From the NCBI GenBank assembly GCA_008704415.1, contig VXIS01000027.1, positions 1 through 64,000 on the forward strand: 64,000 nucleotides of DNA, read 5' to 3'. The position numbers and the translations under genes are program-made. The first letter of the stretch is position 1. Every line of letters starts with the position of its first letter. Positions 11,152 to 21,908 of this stretch are shown here, piece by piece. The stretch comes from Sphaerosporella brunnea (taxonomy: Eukaryota; Ascomycota; Pezizomycetes; Pezizales; Pyronemataceae). The notes beneath the pieces were generated by a model. The model saw only the letters and a program-made list of their open reading frames with translations, was not told where the DNA came from and did no database searches.

Positions 11152-11942
11152 TAGTGGTGGACACGAGCTGGCTCGACTCAAGCCAGAAGCTCGTCAAATT
11201 TCATGGCTCGGCTCGTGAGCTCGAGCCGATCTGGAGTGGGCTCGAGCCGTCCCACAGTTCAGGGAAAAAATAGAGCGAATGGTAAGCGTTTGGGTGAAAT
11301 GTACATTGTATCAATCTGTGCAGATCAATCTGAAATGCGCAACAGCCCTGACGAGTTCAGAGCAGCCTCAACGGCGGAATCTGCACCCTCCGGGCGTCCC
11401 GATCGCTATCACCCGCCGCACCCACACCCGGCGCAACCTCACCAGATATACCCACAATGTCCACACTTTCCCCAGCTGCCACCTGTACATCGTCAGGGTC
11501 GTCATAACCCCACTTTTACCACGGTTTGACTTTGGTTTGCTTGAGCCAGTGCTTAAGCCACAATAAGTGTGCACGATTCGGTTGCGTTTGGGGCAGGACA
11601 CATAATGCTGAGCACGAAGCTCAATAGACATTCTGCGCTGAGGATTATTATTGGTTTCACCCCATTGTTCACTTATTTTCTCGTGTAGAAGAACCCCTGC
11701 AAAACTTGATCTTCATCAGGAGGAGAATTTATTCGATCATCGTAGCGGGAGCCACTGGTAGGGACCGTCAACATGGTGAAGTTTTCGATGTCCTGGCCGC
11801 GCGCTGGGTAGCGTGGGTTGAGATGGGGGTCGATGCGGCGCTTGGAGCCAACAAAATTCTACGTAAAAGCTCGAGCCCGGCTCGAGCCAGACTCAGCGTT
11901 GCTCGGGCCAGCTCGAGCCGGTTCGGCTCGTGTCCATCACTA
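11152..11942. mobile_element. hAT-1 non-autonomous element, 791 bp, inside Sat2
   Basis: The left end is TAGTGGTGGACACGAGCTGG and the right end, reversed, TAGTGATGGACACGAGCCGA. Flanks are CTCCCAAT (11144-11151) and CTCCCAAC (11943-11950), 7 of 8 matching. Sat2 sequence continues on both sides, so the insertion is younger than the array. No transposase motif was seen inside. A CCCACTTTTACCACGGTTT segment resembles one in the copy at 43736. Confidence 0.85.
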
Positions 11943-12642
11943 CTCCCAACACTGATCTGTTTGGCACAACGCATGACCCTGTAGGACTCATGGTAGTATG
12001 CATACTGACCATATACGTTCAGAACATGCATTTTAAACACTTTCTAGTCATAGCATATGAAGCAAACTCTCGCAGCCTCATTAAAGACCAGGGAATCATT
12101 GAACGCATAGAAACAATCTGTTTGACATAACTCTGAACCCCCAGGACGCTCAGCAGTATACATATTAACCCCATACAGTCAAAACATGCATGTTGGGCAC
12201 TTCCTGCTTATATCTCATCAAGCGGAGTCCTGGGGCCTCGTTGAAGACTATGAAATCATCCTACGCATCGAATCATCTGACTGACAGAACTCCTGGTACA
12301 TTAGCACGCTTGGTAATATGCGTATCGACCTCATATGTCCAGAACATGCATTTGGCGCCCTTCCCACTCCTCAATCATTAAGAGAACCACCAGAGCCCGA
12401 TTGAAGATCATAAAATCCTTCTACCCACGGAATTGATCTGTTTGAAATGACACATGATCCATTAGGCCTCATGGTAGCATGCGTATCCACCCCATACATG
12501 GAGATCATGCATTTTGGGCACTTCCTAGTCATAGCCGGATAAGTGGACCCGCGATGCCTGTTTGATTACCACGAAATCCTTGAACGGATAGAACTGATTC
12601 GTTTTTCATGACACCTGACCCGTTAACACGCTTGGCGGTTCG

Positions 12643-13213
12643 GTTTTAATTGGCCGCTTGCGGCCATGACATATGTAGAACAGACGCGACTATGCTACAC
12701 CTTAGGCATTGCCTACTGCTGGTGCCTGCGGCACGTCTAAGAAAAGTGAAACAAGGAGAGGCGCACCAGTATGAAATCCGTGCCAAGGAGAGTTGAGACA
12801 ACGGAAAAAACGTCAAGGAAACATCATCAACAAAGTCATCTCAACAGAGTGTTGCCGTCAAGCCATGTCCCAACTTTAGGGCAACCTAAGAAGCCCAAAC
12901 CTGGTGATGTGCACCGATTGTCTGCCAGCAGTGCAGTGGTCGGAGTCACCAGCCAACCCTTGTGTCCTGCTGAGGCTTCACTGACAGCCTTCCACAGCGC
13001 CGTGTACTCTGCTTTCCACCTCCTGCAGAATCTAAAGAGATTGTCGCGTGTGTGGGCGTCCCTGCTGCCGCACCACCAACACTTGTCGTCTTCTCGGCGG
13101 GTGAAGTGGAGCAGATACAGGCCGATAGGCACCTTGCCTGTTCTAAGCATTTTCAACACTTCCTGGTCATAGAGCATCCAGCGAGCCCTCCGTGCCTGTT
13201 CGAAGGCCACCAA
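12643..13213 (-). mobile_element. 5'-truncated LINE, 3' part, within Sat2
   Basis: On the minus strand the piece ends in TGTCATGGCCGCAAGCGG (12654-12671) followed by ATTAAAACC. The same 3' signature occurs at 42141-42158 and, diverged, at 53207-53224, after homologous coding sequence. Sat2 continues on both sides. The 5' boundary lies between about 13140 and 13213; it is unclear because the apparent LINE coding frame runs into sequence that also matches Sat2. Confidence 0.75.
12836..13213 (-). pseudogene. LINE ORF2 C-terminal fragment with zinc knuckle
   Basis: The frame contains LRTGKVPIGLYLLHFTRRED, then the knuckle CWWCGSRDAHTRDNLFRFC and CRRWKAEYTALWKAVSEAS. It ends with the family's TSPGLGFLGCPKVGTWL tail. 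It aligns in order with the tail ends of the LINE copies at 41060-42193 and 52700-53262. In related copies the knuckle is C-x2-C, then T-x2-H, then C; here the histidine is replaced by Asn (RDN). Only the part after RNase H is present. The first ~25 residues, up to about YDQEVLKML, overlap Sat2-like sequence and may not be LINE. Confidence 0.7.
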
Positions 13214-13559
13214 ATCCTACTTTGGAGAGCGCTGATTCGTTTGACATAACACCTGACCCGTTAGCACGCTTGGCAGTATGCGAATCAACCTCATACATCC
13301 AGAACATGCATTTCAGGCACTTCCTATCCATAGCGCAATAACCTGACACCAGGACCCTGTTTGACTACCATTAAATCATTCTACGGATAGGACTGATCCG
13401 TTTCACATAACCCTTGGCCAGTTTGGAAACTGCGTAGTATGCGTAAAAACCTCATACGTTGAGAACATGAATTTTGGGCACTTCCTAGTCATAGCGCATC
13501 CAGCGGGCCCCAGTGACCATTCAATCATTCAAGTGCCAGGACTGTTTTAGCCCTAACTC

Positions 13560-15155
13560 TAACCCTCGGTGCCACTGGGCAACGCTCCAAAGCAAAGCAG
13601 CGTTGGGTCATCGCTGCACAATGTGTTTGTAGTCAGGTTGAATGTCCGCATGCAGCCTACGTACAGTATGGCTGGCCACCCACTTGTCCCCATCCTGCGC
13701 CGTATTCCCATGAGCGCTATGGTCACCTAAAATACAAAAAAGCTATAACATACACAGCTGGGCGACTCCCACTCCTCAAACAATGGCAACGAATGGCCAC
13801 ACTGTTGACGTGCGGACGAATCGGAGGGCGCACGAAAGGGTACTTGAGGGCGATAGCAAGGAAGGTAAGATATATATTCAGGTTAACTAGAACGTTCGGC
13901 GAGGTCAACCCTCCCCACCTCACAACCAAAGACTCTGCGCTTACGTCGCTGCGTTCAGACAAGGTACTCCGTGCCGCAACACACACAAGTGTGTTTGTTC
14001 GACGGCCCATGCTGACAGCGAACTGTTGAGGCCATGTATCTAACGGCTGCCCACCCGCAGTAGACGATACCTGGAGTAAGGCCAGAACGTACTAGTTCTG
14101 TTTTTTTTTGTGAAGGTTCTGTGAGTTGTGCCACCATTCGATACAATAGTACACAATATTCCGACCGGAACGCAGCTGCAATCGTAAAAGACAAACTTCA
14201 CTCGATGGGGCCTTTGCCCACGGCGAGACCAGCCAGGACCCATCATTAGAAACCTCCAGGATGAGGAACAGCGAACTGAGCATGCTGTTGCACTGCTTCA
14301 TGGCGGCAAAACCCCTCAAGCGCAAATGGCGACACCCGATTCCTGTGTTGACAGCCAAGTGGTTCATCGCCATAATATTGCCCAGAAGAAAACACCGATC
14401 ACCATGTCGATGGGGTGAAACACGTTTGGCCTAAGTAAGATTAGAAACCAATGGCTTTGAACTGCCTGAGGTAGGGTAATATCTCGCTAGACTTTGTAAC
14501 CGGCAGATCGGCGTTGCCTACTCAGTCGAATGCGGTAGGCGTGGGAACAGGCACACACGTCGCATTCATCTCGCGTTGCCGCCCTCGGCCTATTATGTAA
14601 AGTTCTCGTTTGGTGCCCTGCTCCAACTCCCATCGCCACCTCGTCACCTGGGGCAACCTCGGATTCGTCCCCCGCCGCTGCTCTTAACGCGCAGAATGCA
14701 ATAGTGGTGGCCACGACCGGTGCTCAAAATCAGCTGGCGGACGCTGATCTTGGTCGCCAGTTGACAACACCCTTTTTGCTCACGCTGGCCCCCAAACGAG
14801 AGAGAATGATGACCGGTGAAACTAACTGCCTGCGCTGGTAATGGAAAGGATTACAACTTAACCAAGGCAATGCTCATCTTTGCTTTCTTGATCTTTCCAA
14901 TTCACTGCAGCGCCGCCATCACTTTCAGCAACACAATGCTCCGCCTCCAGGTCCTGCAGCTGGTTTCCATCCTACGCGGTTGTTTCTCTGCTCTGATTCC
15001 TGCTGTCAACCAAGCCAGTATGTCAAATACATCATGATATCGGCATTCTGCAATTCCTCTTCATAGGCAGTTAGACTGCAAGCTAGTAGGATGAAGCAGC
15101 ACCAAGGGACAGGCCCTGGGGGCGAGTGATGAGCTGGTATAGTGCTGGCAGCCCG
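13560..15155. other. Stretch without an assignable gene
   Basis: Several small overlapping frames occur on both strands without domains, start context or splice patterns. No terminal repeats, LTR or tandem repeat was found beyond the telomere-like motif at the left edge. Confidence 0.35.
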
Positions 15156-15198
15156 GAGGCCGAGTCGACGGAAAAGGCTCAGGCTCTCGGCTGGCCTC

Positions 15199-15205
15199 TA
15201 TAAAA
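15199..15205 (+). promoter_or_regulatory. TATA box of the Crypton
   Basis: TATAAAA followed by GGGCCCGTCTGGTCAACTCC is conserved with the short copy (TATAAAA at 2830-2836). It lies about 150 bp upstream of the recombinase start. Confidence 0.6.
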
Positions 15206-15356
15206 GGGCCCGTCTGGTCAACTCCTTCAGGATCCTTCAGATCGTCAGCACCGTACCTTGTCTTCGCACCCCCACAGCTCGTCTACGCATCCTTGCTCCT
15301 CTCTTCTTTTGCCCACTCTTCTTCTCTGTCATCTGCTTGACAACCAACAATTAACC

Positions 15357-16349
15357 ATGGTTCGTACTCGCGCAATCCCCGCCACCCCGGCCTGACGGAG
15401 CTACACTGCGTACTGTGCTTTAAACGAGCCGCGAAGATCATCCATTCCAGCCACAGTTCTGCTCCGCTGCAACTGGGTAGCTTCTCTCCGTGGTGGAATA
15501 AAGCCAGCAACTATGAAAGGCTATATCTTACACCTTGATATGGGTCTACCTACTGATGGCATCTTTAATCACCGTCGCCTTCAGCGGCTTATCAATGGTG
15601 CTCGACGTTTTCAAGGAGAAGAAGCCACCCAAGAGCGCCACTCAATTACTTGCGACGTCCTTCTAACGATTCTGCAGTGCTTGCCCCGCTAGCGTGAATA
15701 CCTTCTGCAGGCCACTGTTTATGCCGCCTTCTGCGTCGCGTTCGCAGGGTTTCTCCGAGTTAGCGAGTTTACCTGGACGGAATACACCCCTAACGATCCC
15801 CTGTAATTCGCCCTCTGGCACCTCACCTGGCGCTCAGTTAACATTCGAGCTGACCGCTTACTTCCCACCCTACCCAAATCTAAAACAGACCCCTTCCGAC
15901 ATGGAGTAACAGTCACCATCTCTCCTGCCCCGGATCTGGCATGGCCGCTTGCCGCCACTCAAAACCTCTTTATCTTAAGCACGGAAGGTCGGTATCACAA
16001 TCAGTCTGACTCCCTCCAGCCGTTCTTCACCCGCCCCAACAACCAGCCGTATTTCCAGGACTATGTGGTAGGTTCCCTACGCCTAAGCTTTACCTACCGC
16101 GGGATCACCGGCGACTGCTCTGGACACTCCTTCAGACGAGGCTCAGCCACTAGTGCACGCATTGCTGGGCATACCGAACATGAGATACAACTGCTGGGGC
16201 GCTGGCGTTCGGATACATATAAGCGATATATCGAGGTCCATCCTGAGCAGCTACGGGGTATGTCACGCAGTCTACAAAGCAGTATTCCTCGGGCTACCCG
16301 GGCCGCCGCTCCGGTGCAGAGATTCCGCACAAGAAAACGTCCTAACTAG
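15357..16349 (+). pseudogene. Tyrosine recombinase (Crypton), three in-frame stops
   Basis: One continuous frame runs from ATG 15357 to TAG 16349, broken by TGA at 15393, TAG at 15690 and TAA at 15804. The part from 15513 aligns with fungal Crypton-like recombinases: MKGYILHLDMGLPTDGIFNH, then RLQRLINGARRF. The catalytic arginine region is FAGFLRVSEFTW, the HxxR box is SGHSFRRGSATSARIAG, and the GRWRSDTYKRYI segment holds the expected nucleophile tyrosine. The catalytic R, H-x-x-R and Y are thus all visible. The N-terminal DNA-binding part before about 15500 is too short, so it may be deleted. All three stops could come from C-to-T changes, though this is only consistent with deamination, not proof. 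Confidence 0.85.
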
Positions 16350-16539
16350 CGTCACACATTGAGCCCCTTGCGACTCCTCTTGCCGTCTCCGGTATGGGTC
16401 GCGCTTAGGTGGGGTTTGGGGGTTCAGCCCAGCACTGGGCTACGGCTGGCTTAGACCTCGCGAAGCTGAGCCTTCAGACCCCGTTCTACCGTGCTAGGGG
16501 CAACCGTTGCGGACGCGTGATCCAGGTTTAAGGAGGATC

Positions 16540-16905
16540 GGTTTACATCCCCGGCTTCTCAAAAGGATCGGTTCCACCCAGGGATATTGTGTCGTGGCCC
16601 GTCGGGTTACTCGAGCCTTGAAATGCTGCACATTGAAGACTCGCTAGTTTGAGAAGCGGTTGCGAACGTCTCAAGATCCGTCCGGAACTGCCTTTGGCTC
16701 ATAATTGGGCTTTCTAGACGTCTCGCTGCTAAGAGTTGGGCTTCGTGTTCGCAGTCGTATCGTAACTCCCAACGCCATCACAGCCAGGGAGAAGCTGCAA
16801 CTACGTTACTTTGCGTGTGTAATCAGGATCACTGTCCGCAGTTCAACCGGTGTACATAACGCCAGACACTGGACCTCCCTCCGTCAAAATCGCGTCCACC
16901 GCCTT
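16540..16905. other. Short intergenic stretch
   Basis: It lies between the Crypton tail and the minus-strand gene that follows. No gene or repeat was recognised. Confidence 0.35.
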
Positions 16906-16913
16906 TTGAAATA

Positions 16914-17510
16914 TCACCAAGCGTCCAATGCCCCCACGCACTTCCCCGTGTCCTCCACCTGGTGCAACGACAAAACAGATGAACGTTGAACAGCAAGCTG
17001 CTCATTTACACTCCAGGACGCATCGAGAAGGATGGAAATGCGTTCCTGCACCGAAAGGTTCGCGGTGGATCGTGTGACAAGTTGCGGAACAACCTGCGAG
17101 ATGCACGTCAGCAAGAAATCAAACACGGAAGTCGGAACTTACAGCAGGATCCTCGGGTCTGGTGAGGACGTTGCTTGCAGCTCGGAGGTTCCAGAACCAA
17201 GGCTGTAGCCCTCGGTAAAAGCTTTCGCATCGGTTGAGGTAATCGCAGTGGCGTCGGAGGCGCCAGTGGTTAAGATTTTGTTCCCCTCCTGACTTCTGAC
17301 GAGGATACCTAGGCGGGCCGCACACCCAGATGCAAGGGCCGCGAGGCAATTGACTGCGCCGGACGGTACAGGGCCGAAAGCTTCCCTTGCACAGTGAGCT
17401 TCGCGTATCCCGATGATCAAGTCCGCAGCGATTATCTGGCGCTCCAGTTGAGGTGGAGATGTCGTCGTTTGAAATGGGGTCGATTGTCTGGCCATAGCCG
17501 TCTCCAGCAT
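16914..17510 (-). CDS. Hypothetical two-exon gene
   Basis: A TATA-like TTATAAATAA (17534-17543) precedes an ATG at 17510. The first frame (123 codons) starts MLETAMARQSTPFQTTTSPP and has an even composition. Near 17140 the minus strand has a textbook intron: donor GTAAGT, branch TGCTGAC, acceptor CTCGCAG, about 50 nt. It is followed by an open frame containing VVPQLVTRSTANLSVQERIS and ending at 16914. The phase of the 123-codon frame does not join directly to that second frame. Either the true first-exon frame differs or a 1-nt shift has broken the gene. No domain is recognised. It sits next to the Crypton but shares no sequence with it. Confidence 0.35.
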
Positions 17511-17533
17511 ATCTAGTTGAGGCGGTGATCTTG

Positions 17534-17543
17534 TTATTTATAA
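17534..17543 (-). promoter_or_regulatory. TATA-like box for the minus-strand gene
   Basis: On the minus strand this reads TTATAAATAA, about 25-30 bp before the ATG at 17510. That spacing would leave almost no 5' leader, so a downstream start is possible. Confidence 0.35.
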
Positions 17544-17549
17544 CTGCGA

Positions 17550-18800
17550 CGTAGTACCTCCGGCACAGAACCCGGCTGGTGGGTGTCGTTTAACGTCTGT
17601 GTCATCAACGACCACTCAACGTGTTATATCGAGGGGTAAAGTCAGAACTTGAGCAAGTAAAACGTGCTGGGTGGGGGATTCAACGAAAACGATCGCAACG
17701 GCTTGCCTCACTGCGTATCACTTGCTGGGGTAATGAGAAGTCGGTTCGCAAGAACGTACGTGACATTGGCCTGGACACAAAGACAAAACACCATTAGCTC
17801 GCACAACAGTATGCGAGGATGAGAACTGCATGAGACCAGAGAATCAACCGAGGAAAACTGTGGCAAAGTAGGAGTACTGATGCGGAAGCGGATTGTACAT
17901 ACGCAGTCATCGGCATGTGTATTAATCACAGTTCCGAAGCCGGGCTTAATAGATAAATACGCCCCCAGCTGACCTCAGATTGATCACGCTCGACGGGGTT
18001 GCTGCCAACGCGAGGAGTGCAGAAGCCGCTCGGCACTCAAGAAAGGCCTGAGGAAACCGGAGTTTGGCGGTCTTCGCTTCCGGTTAAGGGGGCACCGAAC
18101 GTTCGGTTGAGGAGGCCTGAGAACTCTGGCTGTGGACACACATGGTGCTGACAGTTGAACGGCGGGGGCGTTGAGCTTCAGTCGTGGTCGTTAAGGGTAG
18201 AGTATATCCTGTCCACGGCCGGTACACACCAGGAATATCTACAATATTGAAGCCACCGTGCTTACAAATGATTAAGTCGACCGTAGTCACCCGCGGCCCC
18301 TCCCGCGGACTGGATTGGACTTGAAAGTTGCGGTTCCTTTTGAGTGAGAACTGGACCGCACTTATAGACATACTTTCAGGAGCACTGGTTCGGATGCGGC
18401 GGGCGTTCAATATTCAGTATCGGTGCGCGATTCAGTGTCGTGTTCCGCAGTCGTACTCTCCGCAGACCTAACCGCGCAGAGCTATCGAAGCCGGAAAACA
18501 CGCTTCTTACAGGACGCGTCTGTATCACTCTCTCCTCCGGGCCCAGCGACCGTCACCCCCACAACACCACCCGTTGTGAGTTGCTTTTGGCGCGCTCATC
18601 GTATCTGCCATCGAGGCGCCGTCCTGTGGTTGACGCCGCCGCCCTTGGTCTGTGACGATGCTGGATTTCCAAATCGAGCAAGCGACTGTCAAAAACCACT
18701 GTTCCTGATACCTGTGCGTGAACTGTTAAAAGGTCAAGCGGGAGCGATGACGGTGAGGGGTGAAGGTGGATTGTCTTGTTACTGCGCTGGGAGGCGAAGG
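17550..18800. other. Stretch without an assignable gene
   Basis: Overlapping frames at 18084-18410 (minus) and 18423-18803 (plus) have no recognisable domain. No repeat was seen. Confidence 0.3.
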
Positions 18801-18808
18801 TAGGCGCG

Positions 18809-18816
18809 TATATATA
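18809..18816 (+). promoter_or_regulatory. Orphan TATA box with pyrimidine-rich leader
   Basis: TATATATA is followed by a C/T-rich leader (CACTCCCTCTCTCTCG) typical of fungal transcription starts. The ATG at 18849 opens only a 19-codon frame. It may be the promoter of a lost or spliced gene. Confidence 0.35.
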
Positions 18817-19121
18817 CCCTCCGAAGCCTCAGAGGTTATCACTCGGCATGCCTTCGCAATGTCACCACTCCAATCACTCCCTCTCTCTCGTCCTTATCAA
18901 TGCTTAGAAAGCCAGTTTCCAACATGAACCACGGTCTAGTGATGTAGAAGCCTCAGGCGATGAAGGGAGCGAAGTTTGCGGAGGTATTTTACTGGCTGCA
19001 ATTCCGGCGACGAGCCGAATGAGTATGTCGCTGTGCCCAGCGCCTGGCGATGCCCCTCACAACCTGCCAAGTCATTACCTTGCGACACATCAGCAGCCAG
19101 CACTCTCTTTGCCTGCTATTA

Positions 19122-19199
19122 GGGTACAAACCTCGGGTACGAGAATAGGTTACAAACCTCAGGTACGAAAACAGGGTACAAAAGTCGGGTCCAAGCCCT
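19122..19199 (+). repeat. 13-bp promoter-proximal repeat, six units
   Basis: Six tandem 13-mers of the form GGGTACAAACCTC / GGGTACGAGAATA lie end to end and stop 8 bp before the TATA box. Odd and even units resemble each other more closely, giving a 26-bp higher-order period. They could be repeated activator sites; that is inferred from position only. Confidence 0.7.
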
Positions 19200-19207
19200 G
19201 GCCCGAC

Positions 19208-19215
19208 TATATATA
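19208..19215 (+). promoter_or_regulatory. TATA box of the 19298 gene
   Basis: TATATATA lies 90 bp upstream of the ATG at 19298 and is followed by a CA-rich leader (CACCTCCATCACCATC). The layout fits a fungal core promoter with a leader of roughly 55 nt. Confidence 0.65.
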
Positions 19216-19297
19216 GCGCGCACCTCGCGCAGACACCTCCATCACCATCTTCCTCCAGAACACCCACTCACCAGCGAAACAAACACGACAAAACTCA

Positions 19298-20104
19298 ATG
19301 CGATCCGATCCCGCTCTCCAGGCTGCACTGGACGCGTATAGCGTCGCAGTGCAGCGATACAAGACGCTGTCCGACCTCCTCCCTCCTCCGCTTCGCCCCC
19401 CCGTTCTCGACCACTTCGCGCACCGGCAGAACCGCTGGGCGGTTGAACGCCGCACCACCGACGTTCGCAAGATCGTCGCTCGCATGGAGCGACAGCTGAG
19501 GGGAATGCGGCCGCAGGTTCTGCCCTCTGCTGTTATTTCAACCGCCGCACCCGACGGGCATGCCGAAGCGACCATCGCTGCAGACCAGATTTCGTCCAAG
19601 AGCGGCCAGCCGGGCCAGCCCGCTGTCGACACCCACCATAGCCTCGAGGTCGACAAGACGGAACCCAAGGGATACGACGAACTGGCATCCCGCGATGACG
19701 ACGCAGCCAGCATGAAGTCCTCGGTGGTGACCCCCGGCAAGAACAGTGGCTTCTCGGACGTGGCGGCCTCGTTTGTCGGCAACAGCCTATACGATTCGGT
19801 CCTCTGCCGCGCCGACTCTGGATCGCCGGATCACATGCCCCGTGATGACCGCGACGTTGTCTCCCCGGCGGCCGACACCGGTGAAGAGGGGTTGACCGCG
19901 GCCGAAGAGCTTGAGGCGATTGTCCGCGTCGGGATTGTGTCCCCCGACGCCGCGATCGAGATGTCGCGCGCGGTGGACAGGGTGAAGGAGGATGGCGCCA
20001 GCGCCGCCAGCGTCAGGAAGGTATATGCCACCTTCCTGCGTTGCATCGAGGAGGGTGCGTCGTTCCCGGAGGTGGAAATCGGTGCGGAGAGGGGCGACGA
20101 GTGA
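19298..20104 (+). CDS. Hypothetical protein, 268 residues
   Basis: This is an intact single-exon frame with a good promoter and a strong C/G preference at third codon positions, unlike the decayed repeats around it. The N-terminal ~75 residues are predicted mostly helical and basic, with PPPLRPPVLDHFAHRQNRWA and a run ending VARMERQLRGMRP. The middle (about 85-190) is polar and probably disordered, with many Asp, Ser and Gly. The C-terminal ~75 residues are an acidic helical segment, EEGLTAAEELEAIVRVG, then AIEMSRAVDRVKEDG and KVYATFLRCIEEG. No signal peptide or membrane segment is seen. I do not recognise the family; it could be a lineage-specific host gene or a domesticated element protein. 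The first ATG after the leader was chosen as start. Confidence 0.65.
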   Translation: MRSDPALQAALDAYSVAVQRYKTLSDLLPPPLRPPVLDHFAHRQNRWAVERRTTDVRKIVARMERQLRGMRPQVLPSAVISTAAPDGHAEATIAADQISSKSGQPGQPAVDTHHSLEVDKTEPKGYDELASRDDDAASMKSSVVTPGKNSGFSDVAASFVGNSLYDSVLCRADSGSPDHMPRDDRDVVSPAADTGEEGLTAAEELEAIVRVGIVSPDAAIEMSRAVDRVKEDGASAASVRKVYATFLRCIEEGASFPEVEIGAERGDE

Positions 20105-20109
20105 GAGTC

Positions 20110-21900
20110 TGGAGGTGAGGCTTGTAGCTAAACTGAGACTGGCGTACTGCTGCTGCGATTGCTTCTTTGATTGCAAATTTACGATTTAAGTTTTTGCTTA
20201 TCTTATCTACTGTAACTCCGATGAATCTGTGACTGCACTGGCCCTGCATGCACTGTGGAAGGCTCGTGTCATTCCAGCACAGTGTATATATCGCTACGTA
20301 CAGACTTCGAGAACTCTAGACCTAGTGATGGACAAGAGCCGAGCCAGGTCGAGGTAGAAGCCGAGCTCACGAGACAGGCCCATGCAGTCCTTCGTTCACT
20401 CCGAGCCCAGCTTGCTCGTGCTGATGTTTTCTCTAGACCGTCATGCATACTGCAAGCGCAAGCCCGACAGCGACACTTCCAAACACAGTCTGTGCACCTT
20501 GACAGCAGCCCTTGCAGGCGTTATGAACTGCGTGTCGGCACCGGATGAGACGTGGCGAAATTTTCAAAAGCTTGACCTGCTACACTGCAGGCAATGACGG
20601 CAAGGATGGTGCACCGGACAATATCACGGTGGGGCCTTATCCACTTGCGATTGGCAGGCTCGTCGGCATTGACAACCTTGTGGGAATTGGTATCATGAAC
20701 CCACGTCTACAGCTTGCAGTTCTGGAGTAGAAAATCACAAAGCCACAGACCTAGGAAATCCGTGGATTGAGCAGGCATTGGAAGGTCTGGAAGCTGCAGT
20801 GGAGGTCAATGGATAGTAAAGTAGGTTCTGCAAATCGTTCTGTCGCAAGATCCGAACAATGCAAGCCAGTAACAGGGGACTGTATACGCGGTCGACATCT
20901 CTGGACAATCTTACGTTGCGCTTACCGCAACTGAATTTGACATCGGCCGTCCTCTTTCTCGCTACAATCATATGTTGAGCGCACCTTTCGGATCAATCTG
21001 ACGTGGGCTGCACCTTTACTCAACGTTCCGGAAGTTGAACGGAAAACAGTCTAAGACCCGGGCATACAACATGAAGATGCTTGGCAACCGCAGGCGGTGC
21101 AAGGGAATCATTGACGCCACCAAGTTTGCTGCAGGGAGTCCTACTGCAGCCGTCGCTACGCATCTCAAGCATGCCGGCAAACCTACTGCCACTCCTGGCG
21201 CGACCTGAAGTGCAGCGTTTAACCACTACACCTTTCGTGTTCGAAAAGCGGTGAGGTTGATTTCTCAGGGCCTTGAGGAGAGCATTCGGTCAAAAAAAAA
21301 AACTACACGGATAGCAAGCATCCAGCCGATCTCTAAGATGTGGTCAAGCGTGATTGCTTCGTCCATCTCCAGAAGGACCACTACCCCGCCAGGAATAATT
21401 TCACTGCCCCCACGCTTGAGGAAAACGGAGCCGTTGATGCATGTTGTATGTTGCGAGAATCGAGGACCCATTTGAGCAGAACAGGCTCGGTTCTGAGGAC
21501 AATGTCTCAATTGGGATAAAGAACAATGCCTTCTGCCGTGTCACGGTATACTGGAAGACGGTGATAGGGATGTGCAGCTGGGATTTATGGAACACAAACC
21601 CCATAACGAAGGTTGCAAAAGGATCATCCGCAAAGCATAAAGAGCTGGGAAGCGGAGTGGCGAAAGATCAAGTTTTACCTTGCTGCAGACTTGGTCTAGC
21701 AGGGCGATGTGGATTCACCAAGCCATTTGCCCTACCGGCCCACCGCGAATTTTGTGTGACGATGGTTCTTGTCGAAAAGCCGTTCTCCTATGGCAGAATA
21801 TGAGCGGAACAGTGTCATGAGCGTTCGTAGGTATTGAGTTCTTTGTCGGAGCCAGTCTCGGCCGGGTTCATGTCTGCAGTCCTCTGGCTCTGTTTGAACA
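20110..21900. other. Stretch without an assignable gene; hAT-1 left end at 20323
   Basis: TAGTGATGGACAAGAGCCGA at 20323 is a hAT-1 terminus, but no matching right end was found, so that copy is truncated. The rest has only short frames. A tRNA-like stretch near 21190-21238 was examined and rejected. Confidence 0.45.
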
Positions 21901-21908
21901 GCAGCAAC

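Larger units (their letters stand above)
10980..13550. repeat. Sat2: ~160-bp satellite array, interrupted twice
   Basis: The word AACATGCATTT and diverged forms occur near 12023, 12182, 12342, 12503, 13302 and 13463, about 160 bp apart where uninterrupted. Each monomer also has CACTTCCTAGTCATAGC, a (A/T)AAATCATTCTACG-like block, GATCTGTTTGACATAAC and a CC(C/T)GTTAGCACGCTTGGCAGTATGCG block. A partial unit sits at 10980-11150. The array is split by the hAT-1 element at 11152-11942 and by a LINE 3' piece at 12643-13150. It ends near a telomere-like CCCTAACTCTAACCC at 13552. Confidence 0.85.
15160..16530 (+). mobile_element. Crypton-type tyrosine recombinase element, decayed
   Basis: The element has a TATAAAA box (15199-15205), a short leader, a recombinase frame at 15357-16349 and a tail ending in the CAGCCCAGCACTGGGCTA hairpin, GCTAGGGGCAACC and CAGGTTTAAGG. 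Leader and tail are shared with the 330-bp derivative at 2795-3125. Cryptons are fungal DNA transposons that use a tyrosine recombinase and lack inverted repeats. The coding frame has three stops, so it is inactive unless spliced or recoded. The boundaries are set by where similarity to the short copy stops. Confidence 0.75.

Noticed and set aside
5850..13550. Centromere made of two ~160-bp satellites
   Set aside because: Both arrays are short and diverged, and the window is full of dispersed DNA. Period alone is not evidence of centromere function.
21190..21238. tRNA-like stretch on the minus strand (GGTGTAGTGGTTAAACGC plus CACTTCAGGTCGCG)
   Set aside because: It resembles a box A and an anticodon arm, but the stem does not pair, no box B (GGTTCGANNCC) follows at the right distance, and no acceptor stem forms.
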